DNA of 64,000 nt, taken from JAFLCL01 sp039809495. GTDB lineage: Bacteria > Myxococcota_A > Polyangia > Polyangiales > Sandaracinaceae. Where the stretch lies: NCBI GenBank assembly GCA_039809495.1, contig JBDHVC010000023.1, positions 1 to 64,000 on the forward strand, given 5' to 3'. A model generated the notes under the pieces. The model saw only the letters and a program-made list of their open reading frames with translations. It did no database searches and had not been told where the DNA came from. This document shows positions 41,957-50,906 of the stretch, in pieces. Each line of letters starts with the position of its first letter. Within the stretch, counting starts at the first letter, position 1. Made by a program: the position numbers and the translations under genes.

Positions 41957-43174
41957 ATGTTCGCGTCGATCCCGCCCCCCTCCGTACACCGTGGCCCCGC
42001 GGCGATGGTCTTCTCCGGTGGCGGCGCCCGCGGCGCCTACGAGGCGGGCGTCTTGCGCTATCTCTTCGGGGAATTCGCCAGGCGGCACGGCGTCCCGCGC
42101 ATCGACGTCATCTCCGGCACGAGCGTCGGCGCGATCAACGGCACCTTCCTCGGCTCGGCGGTCCACGATCCGGTCGCGGGCATCGCGCGCCTCGTCTCGC
42201 TCTGGAGCGACCTCGAGCTCGATCGGGTGATCAGCTTCGGCGTCGCGCAGGCGGCGAAGCTCCCGCGGGTGCTCTTCGGCGGCAAACGCGGCGCCGGCGT
42301 CCTCGACGTCGCGCCCCTCATCGATCTCATCGCGGCGAACATGCGCTGGGCGGATCTCGTCCGGAACCTCCGCCGCGGCCGCCTCGCGGCGCTCACGATC
42401 AGCGCCACGCACGTCGCGACCGGGCGCCCATGGCTCTTCGTCGATCGCGCGCCGGGCGTCGCGCCGCCGACGCGGCTGCCCCCCGCGATCGTCGTCCAGG
42501 AGGGTCGGATCGGCCCCCAGCACGTCCTCGCGTCCGCCGCGATCCCGATCCTCTTTCCGCCCGTCGCGGTGCAGGGCGATCTCTTCGTCGACGGCGGGCT
42601 GCGGCTCAACACCCCGATGTCGCCCGCGATCCACATGGGCGCGCGGAGGCTGCTCGTCGTCGCGCTGACGACGACCGAGTCGACCAAGCCCGCCTTCGCT
42701 CCCGGCGTCTTCCCCGGCGTCGCGTTCCTCGTCGGCAAGATGATGAACGCCTTCCTCCTCGATCACGTCAACGCCGACTTCTACGAGATCGAGCGGGTGA
42801 ACCGCATGATCGACGACGGCGTCGCGATCTTCGGCGACGACTACGCCGAGAAGATGAACGAGCGCGCCGTCGCGCACGGACGCGCGCCCCGCGATCGCCT
42901 GCACGCCCTCTCGATCGCCCCGAGCGAGGACATCGGCGTCATCGCCGCGCACCAGATGCGCTCGAACAAGGCGCGCTTCGGGCGCGCGCTCGGCAAGCAC
43001 CTCCTGCGCCTGCTCGACATCGGCGAGAGCGTCGACGCCGACCTCGTCAGCTACCTCTTCTTTGACGGCTGCTTCGCGCGCCAGCTCCTCGACCTCGGCG
43101 AGCACGACGCCCGCAAGCGCGAGGCCGACCTCGTGCGCTTCTTCTTCGAGGACGGGGAGCCCGCCCGCGGGTGA
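41957..43174 (+). CDS. Patatin-like phospholipase
   Basis: A 405-residue enzyme with the three patatin motifs: oxyanion loop FSGGGARGAYEAGVL, nucleophile elbow ISGTSVGAIN (GxSxG) and catalytic DGGLRLNTP (Asp of the Ser-Asp dyad). It should hydrolyse acyl esters of phospholipids. No signal peptide is apparent. The C-terminal about 130 residues (VIAAHQMRSNKARFGRALG onward) are an extension of unknown role. ATG 41957 follows GAGGAG at short (2-base) spacing and starts just 34 bases after the kinase stop, so co-transcription is likely. Confidence 0.9.
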   Translation: MFASIPPPSVHRGPAAMVFSGGGARGAYEAGVLRYLFGEFARRHGVPRIDVISGTSVGAINGTFLGSAVHDPVAGIARLVSLWSDLELDRVISFGVAQAAKLPRVLFGGKRGAGVLDVAPLIDLIAANMRWADLVRNLRRGRLAALTISATHVATGRPWLFVDRAPGVAPPTRLPPAIVVQEGRIGPQHVLASAAIPILFPPVAVQGDLFVDGGLRLNTPMSPAIHMGARRLLVVALTTTESTKPAFAPGVFPGVAFLVGKMMNAFLLDHVNADFYEIERVNRMIDDGVAIFGDDYAEKMNERAVAHGRAPRDRLHALSIAPSEDIGVIAAHQMRSNKARFGRALGKHLLRLLDIGESVDADLVSYLFFDGCFARQLLDLGEHDARKREADLVRFFFEDGEPARG

Positions 43175-43226
43175 CGGCGCGCGGGTGACGGCGCGCGGGT
43201 GACGGCGCGCGGGTGACAGCGCGCGT
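43169..43226 (+). repeat. Four tandem 14-bp repeats after the patatin stop
   Basis: cgggtgacggcgcg occurs four times in tandem (last copy with g to a). Each unit carries TGA. Because 14 is not a multiple of three, the stops fall in all three frames, the first being the patatin stop codon itself. Confidence 0.9.
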
Positions 43227-43247
43227 CGGCTCTGCGAGGCTCGCCGC

Positions 43248-43655
43248 GTGAGCCCGAGCCCCCACGTCTACCCCGTCCGCATCTTCTACGAGGACACCGA
43301 CCACTCCGGCGTCGTCTACCACGCGAATTACCTCAAGTACTTCGAGCGCGCGCGCGAGCACGTGCTCGGGCCCGACGAGCTCGTGCGCCTCCTGCGCGAG
43401 GACGGGATCGGCTTCGTCGTCTACAAGTGCGAGCTCACGTTCAAGCAGGGCGCCGTCTTCGGCGACGTCGTGGAGATCCGCTCGAGCGCCACGCTCGAGA
43501 GCGACTACCGCGTCGTCTTTCGCCAGGACGTTCACCGGGTCGACCCCGCGAGCGGCAAGGACGAGCTGCTCGTCCAGGGGCTCGTCCACATGGTCTGCGT
43601 CGATCGCGAGAGGAAGCTGGTCCGGCTCCCCGAGCGCGTGACCCGCGGGCTCTGA
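43248..43655 (+). CDS. ybgC: YbgC-type acyl-CoA thioesterase
   Basis: A 135-residue hotdog thioesterase. The active-site motif YEDTDHSGVVYHANYLKYFE is the YbgC signature, with the catalytic Asp in DTD. The C-terminal strands (VEIRSSATLESDYRVVF, LLVQGLVHMVCVDRERKLV) fit. YbgC proteins hydrolyse short acyl-CoAs and usually accompany the Tol-Pal genes; here no tol genes follow. GTG 43248 is the start. It is preceded by the tandem stop repeat. Confidence 0.9.
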   Translation: MSPSPHVYPVRIFYEDTDHSGVVYHANYLKYFERAREHVLGPDELVRLLREDGIGFVVYKCELTFKQGAVFGDVVEIRSSATLESDYRVVFRQDVHRVDPASGKDELLVQGLVHMVCVDRERKLVRLPERVTRGL

Positions 43656-43721
43656 CCTCCCCTCGCCCGAGCCCGCGCGAGACTCCCACTCGCGCCCCGC
43701 TCCATGCGACGATGGCGCCCG

Positions 43722-44459
43722 ATGTTCGCGAAATCGGAGTGGTACTCGGATCGGATGAAGCGGCGCGCGACCCTCGCGCGCTGGGGGCACTTCGGGCAGC
43801 CCGTGCTCCTCTTCCCGACGGCGGGCGGTGACGCCGAGGAGATCGAGCGCTGGAAGGTCATCGACGCGCTCGCGCCGCTGCTCGAGCAGGGGCGCATCAA
43901 GATCTACTCGTGCGACTCCGTCGGGGGGCAGGTGTGGTTCCACAAGGAGGGCTCGCCCGAGTACCGCATGTGGATGCAGAACCAGTTCCACCAGTACGTG
44001 CGGCACGAGGTGCTCCCCGCGATCCGGATGGACACGAAGAGCGACGACGTCACGGTCTGGACGGGCGGCGCCTCCATCGGCGCCTTCCATTCCGTCGCCG
44101 TCACCTGCCGCTTCCCCGACGTGTTCACGCGCTCGCTCGCGATGAGCGGGACCTACGATCTGATGCGCTTCATCGAGACCGATCGGCCGACGCGCGACTA
44201 CCTCGTGAGCTCGCCGCGCGACCTCGTGCCGACCCTCGAGGGGCCTCACCTCGAGGCCCTCCGCAGGAACTTCATCCTCCTCGCGTCCGGCGACGGCCGC
44301 GCGGAGAACATGGGCGAGACGTGGGCGATGGCCAACATCCTCGGCAGAAAGGGCGTCCCCAACCGCGTCGATCCGTGGGGCCCCGAGTGGCACCACGACT
44401 GGCCGACGTGGCGGCGCATGCTCCCCACGTACCTCGGCGAGTGGACGGAGAAGCGCTGA
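43722..44459 (+). CDS. Alpha/beta-hydrolase, esterase-like
   Basis: About 245 residues. The nucleophile elbow is TGGASIGAFHS (GxSxG), the preceding segment GHFGQPVLLFPTAGGDA forms the oxyanion strand, and the terminal EWHHDWPTWRRMLPTYLGEW holds a plausible catalytic His. It resembles the esterase D/PHB-depolymerase-like group. ATG 43722 (MFAKSEWYSD) was preferred to ATG 43704, since neither has a strong ribosome-binding site and similarity should start near the aromatic YSDRM segment. Its stop overlaps the start of the GCS2-CBS gene (TGATG), which argues for a joint function. Confidence 0.8.
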   Translation: MFAKSEWYSDRMKRRATLARWGHFGQPVLLFPTAGGDAEEIERWKVIDALAPLLEQGRIKIYSCDSVGGQVWFHKEGSPEYRMWMQNQFHQYVRHEVLPAIRMDTKSDDVTVWTGGASIGAFHSVAVTCRFPDVFTRSLAMSGTYDLMRFIETDRPTRDYLVSSPRDLVPTLEGPHLEALRRNFILLASGDGRAENMGETWAMANILGRKGVPNRVDPWGPEWHHDWPTWRRMLPTYLGEWTEKR

Positions 44460-46483
44460 TGGAAGACACGCGCGAGCACAAGAAGGTGCAGGGCGAGCTC
44501 GAGGGCGAGGGGCGGCGCCGCTTCACGCGGGCGCTGCTCACGGACCTGCGCGCGCTCGAGCGGATGCTCGACGAGGGGATGTTCGAGGAGGGCCCGCCGC
44601 GCATCGGCGCCGAGCAGGAGATGTTCCTCATCGACGCGAGCACCTACGAGCCCACGAAGGGGTCGCTCCAGATGCTCGAGGCGCTCGCCGACCCCCACTT
44701 CACGACCGAGCTCGGCCTCTTCCAGCTCGAGATGAACGCCGAGCCCGAGCCCTTCTCCGGCAAGGGCCTACGCGGCCTCGAGGCGCAGCTCGAGCGCCAC
44801 ATGGAGCGCGCGTACGAGGTGGGCGAGCGGCTCGGGATCCTCCCGATCCTCGCCGGGATCCTCCCGACGATCCGCAAGTCCGATCTCGGCCTCGACAGCA
44901 TGGTGCCCTCACCGCGCTACCTCGCCTTGAACGCGGCCACGACGGCGGCGCGCGGCGAGCCCTACGAATTCTCGATCAAGGGCGTCGACGAGCTGCTCGT
45001 GAAGCACGACTCCGTGATGGTCGAGGCCTGCAATTCGAGCTTCCAGGCGCACCTCCAGATCGCGCCCGCCGACTTCGCGCGCATGTACAACCTCGCGCAG
45101 GCGCTCGCCGCGCCCGTGCTCGCGGCCGCGTGCAACTCGCCGCTCCTCTTCGGCAAGCGCCTCTGGTCCGAGACGCGGATCGCGCTCTTCGAGCAGGCCG
45201 TCGACACGCGCAAGACCGGCACCTACCTCCGCGACGCGACCGCGCGGGTCTCGTTCGGCAAGCGCTGGTGCGAGCGCGACATCCTCGAGATCTACAAGGA
45301 GGACGTCGCGCGCTTCCGCTCGCTCGTCGGGACGGACCTCGATGAGGACGCCCTCGCGCTCCTCGATCGCGGGGAGATCCCGGAGCTCAAGGCGCTGCGC
45401 CTGCACAACGGCACGGTCTACCGCTGGAACCGCGCCTGCTACGGCTACGATCCCGTGAGGCCGCACCTGCGGATCGAGATGCGCGTCATGCCGTCGGGCC
45501 CGAGCATCCAGGACGAGATCGCGAACACGGCGCTCTGGCTCGGGCTCATGAGCGAGCTCGGGGCGACGATCGAGGACGTCCGACACCGCATGGACTTCGA
45601 GCAGGCGCGCGCGAACCTCTACGCCGCCGCGCGCGACGGCATCGTCGCCTACGTCTCGTGGCTCGACGGCGTCGAGAAGTCCGCGCAGCGGCTCCTGCTC
45701 GACGATCTGCTCCCGAAGGCGGAGGCGGGCCTGCGCCGCGCGCAGCTCGACGAGGAGGACATCCGCCGCTACCTCGGGATCGTGGAGCAGCGCGTGCGCA
45801 CGATGCGGACGGGCTCGCGCTGGGCGCTCACCTCGCTCGCCGGCATGAAGGATCGCGGCTCGCCCGGCGAGAAGCTGACGGCGCTCGTCGCGGCCACGGC
45901 GAAGCGCCAGCGCACGGGTCGCCCCGTCGCGGAGTGGGAGCGCGCGCGCCTCGACGAGGTGCCGAACGCGCGCTCGAGCTACCTCAAGGTCAGCCAGTAC
46001 ATGACGACCGACCTCTTCACGGTGCAGCCGGACGACGCCGTCCAGCTCATCGCGGATCTCATGGGCTGGGAGCGCGTGCGGCACGTCCCCGTCGAGGATC
46101 GCGAGGGGCGGCTCGTCGGCCTCGTCAGCTACCGCTCGATCCTGCGCTTCCTCAACGCGCGACGAGCCGGCGGCGAGGGCCCGGACCTCTCGCTCACGCC
46201 CGTCTCCGACGTGATGCGGAGGGACGTCATCACCGTCACGCCGGAGACGGAGACGCTCGACGCGATCCGGATCATGCGCCGCTACCGGATCGGCTGCCTG
46301 CCGGTCGTCCAGGACGGCCACCTCGTCGCCGTGCTCACCGAGGAGAACTTCATGGGGATCGCCAGCGATCTCCTCGAGCTCCAGCTCGCGCGCGCGGAGG
46401 CCGCGCGGGCCGAGGACGAGGACGAGGACGAGGCCGAGGGTGCGAGCGAGGCGGCGAGCGACGAGACCCCTCGAGCGCGCTGA
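44459..46483 (+). CDS. Glutamate-cysteine-ligase-family (GCS2) enzyme with two CBS domains
   Basis: A 674-residue protein. Residues about 15-420 are a GCS2/YbdK-like carboxylate-amine ligase: RIGAEQEMFLID (metal/ATP Glu residues), LGLFQLEMNAEP, EACNSSFQAHLQI, RPHLRIEMRVMPSGP. After a helical stretch (about 420-500) come two CBS domains (VSQYMTTDLFTVQPDD at about 505 and VSDVMRRDVITVTPET at about 581), then an acidic tail. CBS pairs bind adenine nucleotides and would regulate the ligase by energy state. The substrates are not known; the family makes gamma-glutamyl or similar peptide bonds using ATP. The start ATG overlaps the hydrolase stop by one base. Confidence 0.85.
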   Translation: MEDTREHKKVQGELEGEGRRRFTRALLTDLRALERMLDEGMFEEGPPRIGAEQEMFLIDASTYEPTKGSLQMLEALADPHFTTELGLFQLEMNAEPEPFSGKGLRGLEAQLERHMERAYEVGERLGILPILAGILPTIRKSDLGLDSMVPSPRYLALNAATTAARGEPYEFSIKGVDELLVKHDSVMVEACNSSFQAHLQIAPADFARMYNLAQALAAPVLAAACNSPLLFGKRLWSETRIALFEQAVDTRKTGTYLRDATARVSFGKRWCERDILEIYKEDVARFRSLVGTDLDEDALALLDRGEIPELKALRLHNGTVYRWNRACYGYDPVRPHLRIEMRVMPSGPSIQDEIANTALWLGLMSELGATIEDVRHRMDFEQARANLYAAARDGIVAYVSWLDGVEKSAQRLLLDDLLPKAEAGLRRAQLDEEDIRRYLGIVEQRVRTMRTGSRWALTSLAGMKDRGSPGEKLTALVAATAKRQRTGRPVAEWERARLDEVPNARSSYLKVSQYMTTDLFTVQPDDAVQLIADLMGWERVRHVPVEDREGRLVGLVSYRSILRFLNARRAGGEGPDLSLTPVSDVMRRDVITVTPETETLDAIRIMRRYRIGCLPVVQDGHLVAVLTEENFMGIASDLLELQLARAEAARAEDEDEDEAEGASEAASDETPRAR

Positions 46484-46615
46484 CGAGGGCGCGACGCCTC
46501 CCGCGCGGGGCCCCTGAGCGCTCCTCGGCCCGATCCCCCCTCCGGTCGCGCGTGCTACGTTGCGCGCCCCCCGGCGCCATCACGGCCGCGGGGCATCTCA
46601 CGCGAGGTTTCGGTC

Positions 46616-48526
46616 GTGGCGCGCTTCATCGACGAGCTCAAGAGGACCCACTACGCAGGCCTGCTCCGCGAGGGCGACATCGACCGCGAGGTCGTGCTCT
46701 TCGGGTGGGTGCACGCGCGCCGCGATCACGGCGGCTGCATCTTCATCGATCTCCGCGACCGCGAGGGCGTCGCGCAGGTCGTCTTCGATCCGGACGTCGC
46801 GAAGGCGGCGTTCGTCGTCGCCGACGCCGCGCGCGGCGAGTGGGTGCTCGGCGTGCGCGGCAAGGTGCGCGATCGCGGCGCGATGCGAAACCCCAAGATG
46901 GACACGGGCGCCGTCGAGATCGTCGCGCTCGAGGCGACGGTCTTCAACAAGGCCGAGACCCCCGTCTTCCCGATCGAGGACGACATCGACACGAACGAGG
47001 ACAAGCGCCTCGAGCACCGCTTCCTCGATCTGCGCAGGCCCCGCCTCCAGCGGAACCTGATGACGCGCTCGCGCCTCTACCACCACACGCGCAACCACTT
47101 CGCCGAGCACGGCTTCGTCGAGGTCGAGACGCCGATCTTCGTGAAGTACACGCCCGGCGGCGCGCGCAACTTCCTCGTCCCCGCGCGCCTCAACCCGGGC
47201 ATGTTCTACGCGCTAGCGGAGAGCCCGCAGCTCTTCAAGCAGCTCCTCATGGTCGCGGGCTTCGACCGCTACATCCAGATCGTGAAGTGCTTCCGCGACG
47301 AGGACCTGCGCGGCGATCGACAGCCCGAATTCACGCAGATCGACGTCGAGATGTCCTTCGTGAACCAGGAGGACGTCTTCGCGATCGTCGAGGGCCTGAT
47401 CCTCCGGCTCTGGAGGGAGATCCTCGGCGTCGATCTCACCGCGCGCTACCCCGGCGTCGAGGGCGCGGACGGCCTCGTGCGCCACTTCCCGCGCATGAAG
47501 TTCGAGGACGCGATGCGGCGCTACGGCAACGACAAGCCGGACATGCGCTTCGGCCTCGAGCACGAGGATCTCACCGCGCTCGTCGTCGAGCACGGGGGCG
47601 GCGGGATCGCCATGCTCACGCCGATCGCCGAGAAGTTCGCGAGCGGCGCGTACCGGCGCGATCTGCCCGAGGAGATCGTGAAGGCGCTCCGCGTGCCCGC
47701 GGCGTTCGCGGCGAAGATGTCGCGCACGGAGATCGACAAGCTCGAGGACTTCGTCAAGCACATGGGCGCGAAGGGGCTCGCGCGCGCCTCGGTGGGGCCG
47801 GGCGGGGCGTGGCTCAAGAGCCCGATGGCGAAGAGCGCGGCGCCCGCATTCGTCGCCGCCGTGAACGCCGCGATGAAGGCCGAGGAGGGCGACCTGCTCC
47901 TCTTCCAATTCGGCCCCGAGGCCGCGGTCCACACGGTGATGGCGAACCTCCGCCTCCACCTCGGGAAGAAGCTCGGCCTCATCCCCGAGGTCGGCGCGAA
48001 GAGCGAGAGCCACCCGGACGGCGACTGGAATTTCGCGTGGGTGGTCGAGCCGCCGCTCTTCGAGCGCGGGGAAGACGGAAAGTCCTGGGCGGCCGCGCAT
48101 CACCCCTTCACGCGCCCGCACGACGACTCGCTCGGCTTCCTCGAGTCCGACCCCGGCAAGGTGCTCTGCTACCGCTACGACCTCGTCCTGAACGGCGTCG
48201 AGCTCGGCGGCGGCTCGGTGCGCTTGCACGATCCCGAGGTGCAGAAGCGCGTCTTCGCGGTGCTCGGGATCCGCGACGAGGTCGCGAAGGAGAAATTCGG
48301 CTTCCTCCTGCGCGGCCTCCAGCACGGCGCGCCGCCCCACGGCGGCATTGCGCTCGGGCTCGATCGCCTCTGCATGCTCCTCACCGAGAGCGAGAGCCTG
48401 CGCGACGTCATCGCCTTCCCGAAGACGGGCAAGGGCGCCGACCTCATGACGGGCGCGCCCGGCAGCGTGCTGCCGGAGCAGCTCGCGGAGCTCAAGGTGC
48501 GCTCCCTGGTCGAGAGCGGCTCGTGA
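46616..48526 (+). CDS. aspS: Aspartyl-tRNA synthetase
   Basis: A 636-residue class II synthetase of bacterial type that charges tRNA-Asp. The order is an N-terminal OB-fold anticodon-binding domain (VVLFGWVHARRDHGG), motif 2 (VKCFRDEDLRGDRQPEFTQID), the GAD insertion (about 290-430), and motif 3 (GIALGLDRLCMLL). It is somewhat longer than the usual about 590 residues, mostly in the insertion. The start is GTG 46616. The stop overlaps the GTG of the next gene (GTGA), so that small membrane protein is translationally coupled to this essential gene. Confidence 0.97.
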   Translation: MARFIDELKRTHYAGLLREGDIDREVVLFGWVHARRDHGGCIFIDLRDREGVAQVVFDPDVAKAAFVVADAARGEWVLGVRGKVRDRGAMRNPKMDTGAVEIVALEATVFNKAETPVFPIEDDIDTNEDKRLEHRFLDLRRPRLQRNLMTRSRLYHHTRNHFAEHGFVEVETPIFVKYTPGGARNFLVPARLNPGMFYALAESPQLFKQLLMVAGFDRYIQIVKCFRDEDLRGDRQPEFTQIDVEMSFVNQEDVFAIVEGLILRLWREILGVDLTARYPGVEGADGLVRHFPRMKFEDAMRRYGNDKPDMRFGLEHEDLTALVVEHGGGGIAMLTPIAEKFASGAYRRDLPEEIVKALRVPAAFAAKMSRTEIDKLEDFVKHMGAKGLARASVGPGGAWLKSPMAKSAAPAFVAAVNAAMKAEEGDLLLFQFGPEAAVHTVMANLRLHLGKKLGLIPEVGAKSESHPDGDWNFAWVVEPPLFERGEDGKSWAAAHHPFTRPHDDSLGFLESDPGKVLCYRYDLVLNGVELGGGSVRLHDPEVQKRVFAVLGIRDEVAKEKFGFLLRGLQHGAPPHGGIALGLDRLCMLLTESESLRDVIAFPKTGKGADLMTGAPGSVLPEQLAELKVRSLVESGS

Positions 48527-49134
48527 GCCCGACGCGCTCTCTGCTCGCGCTCACGGCGCTCGCCGTCGCTTGGCTCCTCGCGCCGAGGCTCGCGTGGGCC
48601 GAGGACGACGGCGGAGGCCAGGCCGCGACCCTGGACGGCGCGAGCGCGGCGGCGAGCGACTTCACGACGCGCGGGGACGACGCGCGCCTCGAGCTCGTCC
48701 TCGATCGCGAGGCCGTGCGGCCGACCGATCTCGAGGTGATCACGGGGGCGGGGAGCCTGCGCTGCCACCTCCCCTGCGCGCTCGACGTGCCGCGCGGCGC
48801 GATCCAGCTCCGCGGCGACTACTTCGATCAGTCGTTCGCGCTCGAGCTCCCCACCGCGCGCTTTCGGATCCGCGCGGGCGATCCGATCCCGTGGGCCGAG
48901 TCGTTCGGCGGGCTCTTCGCGGGAGGGGTGCTCACGGCCGTCGGGGTCGGCGTCGCGCTCACGACGACGAAGGAGAGCGAGGTCAAGGGCGGGATCGCGC
49001 TCGCCGTGCTCGGCGGCGGGATCGTCACCGTGCTCCTCGTCGTGATCGGGATCGCCGCGGCCAACGAGCACGGCTCGCTCGAGCTGGACGAGGCGATCGA
49101 GGCGGCGCGGCAGGGCGTCCTCGCACGCTTCTGA
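48523..49134 (+). CDS. Exported protein with membrane helices, coupled to aspS
   Basis: About 203 residues from GTG 48523. A signal peptide (LALTALAVAWLLAPRLAWA) precedes a PEGA-like beta domain (RLELVLDREAVRPTDLEV, CHLPCALDVPRGAIQLRG, with a Cys pair). Two hydrophobic helices follow (FGGLFAGGVLTAVGVGVAL and GIALAVLGGGIVTVLLVVIG) and a short charged tail. Proteins of this layout are frequent in myxobacteria and unassigned. Overlap with aspS is the only functional hint. Confidence 0.75.
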   Translation: MSPTRSLLALTALAVAWLLAPRLAWAEDDGGGQAATLDGASAAASDFTTRGDDARLELVLDREAVRPTDLEVITGAGSLRCHLPCALDVPRGAIQLRGDYFDQSFALELPTARFRIRAGDPIPWAESFGGLFAGGVLTAVGVGVALTTTKESEVKGGIALAVLGGGIVTVLLVVIGIAAANEHGSLELDEAIEAARQGVLARF

Positions 49135-49214
49135 ACGCGCGGCGCGAGGCCGCCCGGCGCGCTTCGGCGCGAGCGGGGTGCGCGAGCCCGTGCGCCTCGG
49201 TTAGCCTCACGCCC

Positions 49215-50864
49215 ATGCGGATCACACGCCTCGCCTCGCTCGTCGCCGTCTCGACCCTCGCGCTCGGGTGCCCGGAGGCCCCCTCCACCGAGAGCGACGC
49301 CGCCACGCCCACGCCGGACGCCGTGGCGGCGGACGACGCGCACGCCCCGGACGACGCCGCGACGCGCCCGGATCCGGAGATCGCGATCGCGGGGCTCGGC
49401 CGCGTCCGAGGGATCCGAGAGGGCGGCGCGCTCTCCTTCTACGCGATCCCCTACGCCGAGCCGCCGGAGGGCTCGCTCCGCTGGCAGTCGCCCGTCCCTC
49501 ACGCCCCCTGGAGCGAGACGATCGATGGCCGATCGAAGCCGCCCGCGTGCCCCCAGACCGCGCTCGGGCTCTCGGGGCTCGGCCAAGAGGACTGCCTCTA
49601 CCTGAACGTGCACACGCCCGATCCCTTGCCCGAGCACGCGCCCGTGATCGTGTGGATCCACGGGGGCGCGTTCGTCTTCGGCGAGGGCGTACAGACCGAT
49701 CGGGGCACGCGCGGCGATCTCATCGCCGCGCGCCACGGCGCCGTCGTCGTCAGCATGAACTATCGGCTCGGCGCGCTCGGCTTCTTCGCGAGCGACGCCG
49801 TCTCCGCCAAGGGGAACCAGGGCTTCGAGGATCAGACGCTCGCGCTCGAGTGGGTCCACGATCACATCGCCGACTTCGGCGGCGATCCCGCCCAGGTCAC
49901 CCTCGTCGGAGAGTCCGCGGGCGGGCTCTCGGTGTGCCTCCACATGATCGCGCCCGCCTCGCGCGGCCTCTTCCGAGCCGTGATCAGCGAGAGCGGCCTC
50001 TGCGACGCGGCGCTCCTCGACGAGGCGAGCAACCGCGCGATCTCCGAGCGGCTGATCGACGACCTCGGCTGCCGCGGCGCGCCCGACGTGGCCGCGTGCC
50101 TCATGGGCGCGAGCGTCGAGAGCCTCCGCGCGGCAGGGAGCCTCGACGCGCTCTTCGGGACGGACGGCGCGGCCGGCCAACGCTTCTGGCCCTTCGTCGA
50201 CGGCGCGATCCTGCCGGTCCAGTTCCGCGACGCCGTCGAGCGCCACGAGGCCGCCGACGTCCCCGTCATCGTCGGCTGGAACCGCGACGAGGGCACGCTC
50301 TTCATCGACATCGCGGAGCGCGGCGGGACCGTCACCGACGAGGCGGCCTACCACGCGCTCGCGGCCTCGCTCGGCGCGACGATCGGCGCCTCGGGCAGCG
50401 AGGTGGAGGCGCGCTATCCGCTCGCCGACTACGCCGATCCCGGCGCCGCCGGCGCGGCGATGCTCGGGCACTCGGCGCTCGCGTGCCCCTCGCGACGCGC
50501 GGCGCTCCTGCTCGCCGACGCCGGCTACCGGACCTTCGTCTACCACTTCGAGTACCCCGACGCGGCCTTCCAGCTCGTCGCGCGGCCCGAGCGCCCGCTC
50601 GGCGCCTTCCACTCGGCCGAGATCCAATTCGTGTTCGGCCGCTCGGCGCGCCTCGGGCGACCGCGCTTCGGCGAGGCGGAGCAGGCCATCTCCGACGCGA
50701 TGCAGGGCGCGTGGCTCCGCTTCGCGGCGACGGGCGATCCCGGGGACGCGAGCCTCGCGTGGCCCGCGTTCGAGCGCTCGAGCGACGAGCACGTCGTCTT
50801 CGATCGCGCGATCCGCGTCGAGACCGGCGCGGATCGCGACGCGTGCGCGTTCTGGGACCGCTGA
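49215..50864 (+). CDS. Type-B carboxylesterase lipoprotein
   Basis: A 549-residue esterase. A signal with lipobox (VAVSTLALGC) is followed by an Asp/Ala linker and a complete carboxylesterase fold: YAIPYAEPPEGSLRW, EDCLYLNVHTPD, IVWIHGGAFVFGEG (oxyanion hole), VTLVGESAGGLSV (nucleophile Ser), NRDEGTLF (acid) and FHSAEIQFVFG (His). All triad positions are present. It should hydrolyse carboxylic esters at the cell envelope. The DGC gene converges on it with a 42-bp gap. Confidence 0.93.
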   Translation: MRITRLASLVAVSTLALGCPEAPSTESDAATPTPDAVAADDAHAPDDAATRPDPEIAIAGLGRVRGIREGGALSFYAIPYAEPPEGSLRWQSPVPHAPWSETIDGRSKPPACPQTALGLSGLGQEDCLYLNVHTPDPLPEHAPVIVWIHGGAFVFGEGVQTDRGTRGDLIAARHGAVVVSMNYRLGALGFFASDAVSAKGNQGFEDQTLALEWVHDHIADFGGDPAQVTLVGESAGGLSVCLHMIAPASRGLFRAVISESGLCDAALLDEASNRAISERLIDDLGCRGAPDVAACLMGASVESLRAAGSLDALFGTDGAAGQRFWPFVDGAILPVQFRDAVERHEAADVPVIVGWNRDEGTLFIDIAERGGTVTDEAAYHALAASLGATIGASGSEVEARYPLADYADPGAAGAAMLGHSALACPSRRAALLLADAGYRTFVYHFEYPDAAFQLVARPERPLGAFHSAEIQFVFGRSARLGRPRFGEAEQAISDAMQGAWLRFAATGDPGDASLAWPAFERSSDEHVVFDRAIRVETGADRDACAFWDR

Positions 50865-50906
50865 CGGCGCGCCGCGCGCGATCGTCGCCTCGCCCCGGAT
50901 GCGACG

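Noticed and set aside
39466..41958. Long minus-strand frame opposite the giant kinase
   Set aside because: It is a shadow of the kinase-TPR coding sequence with no motifs of its own.
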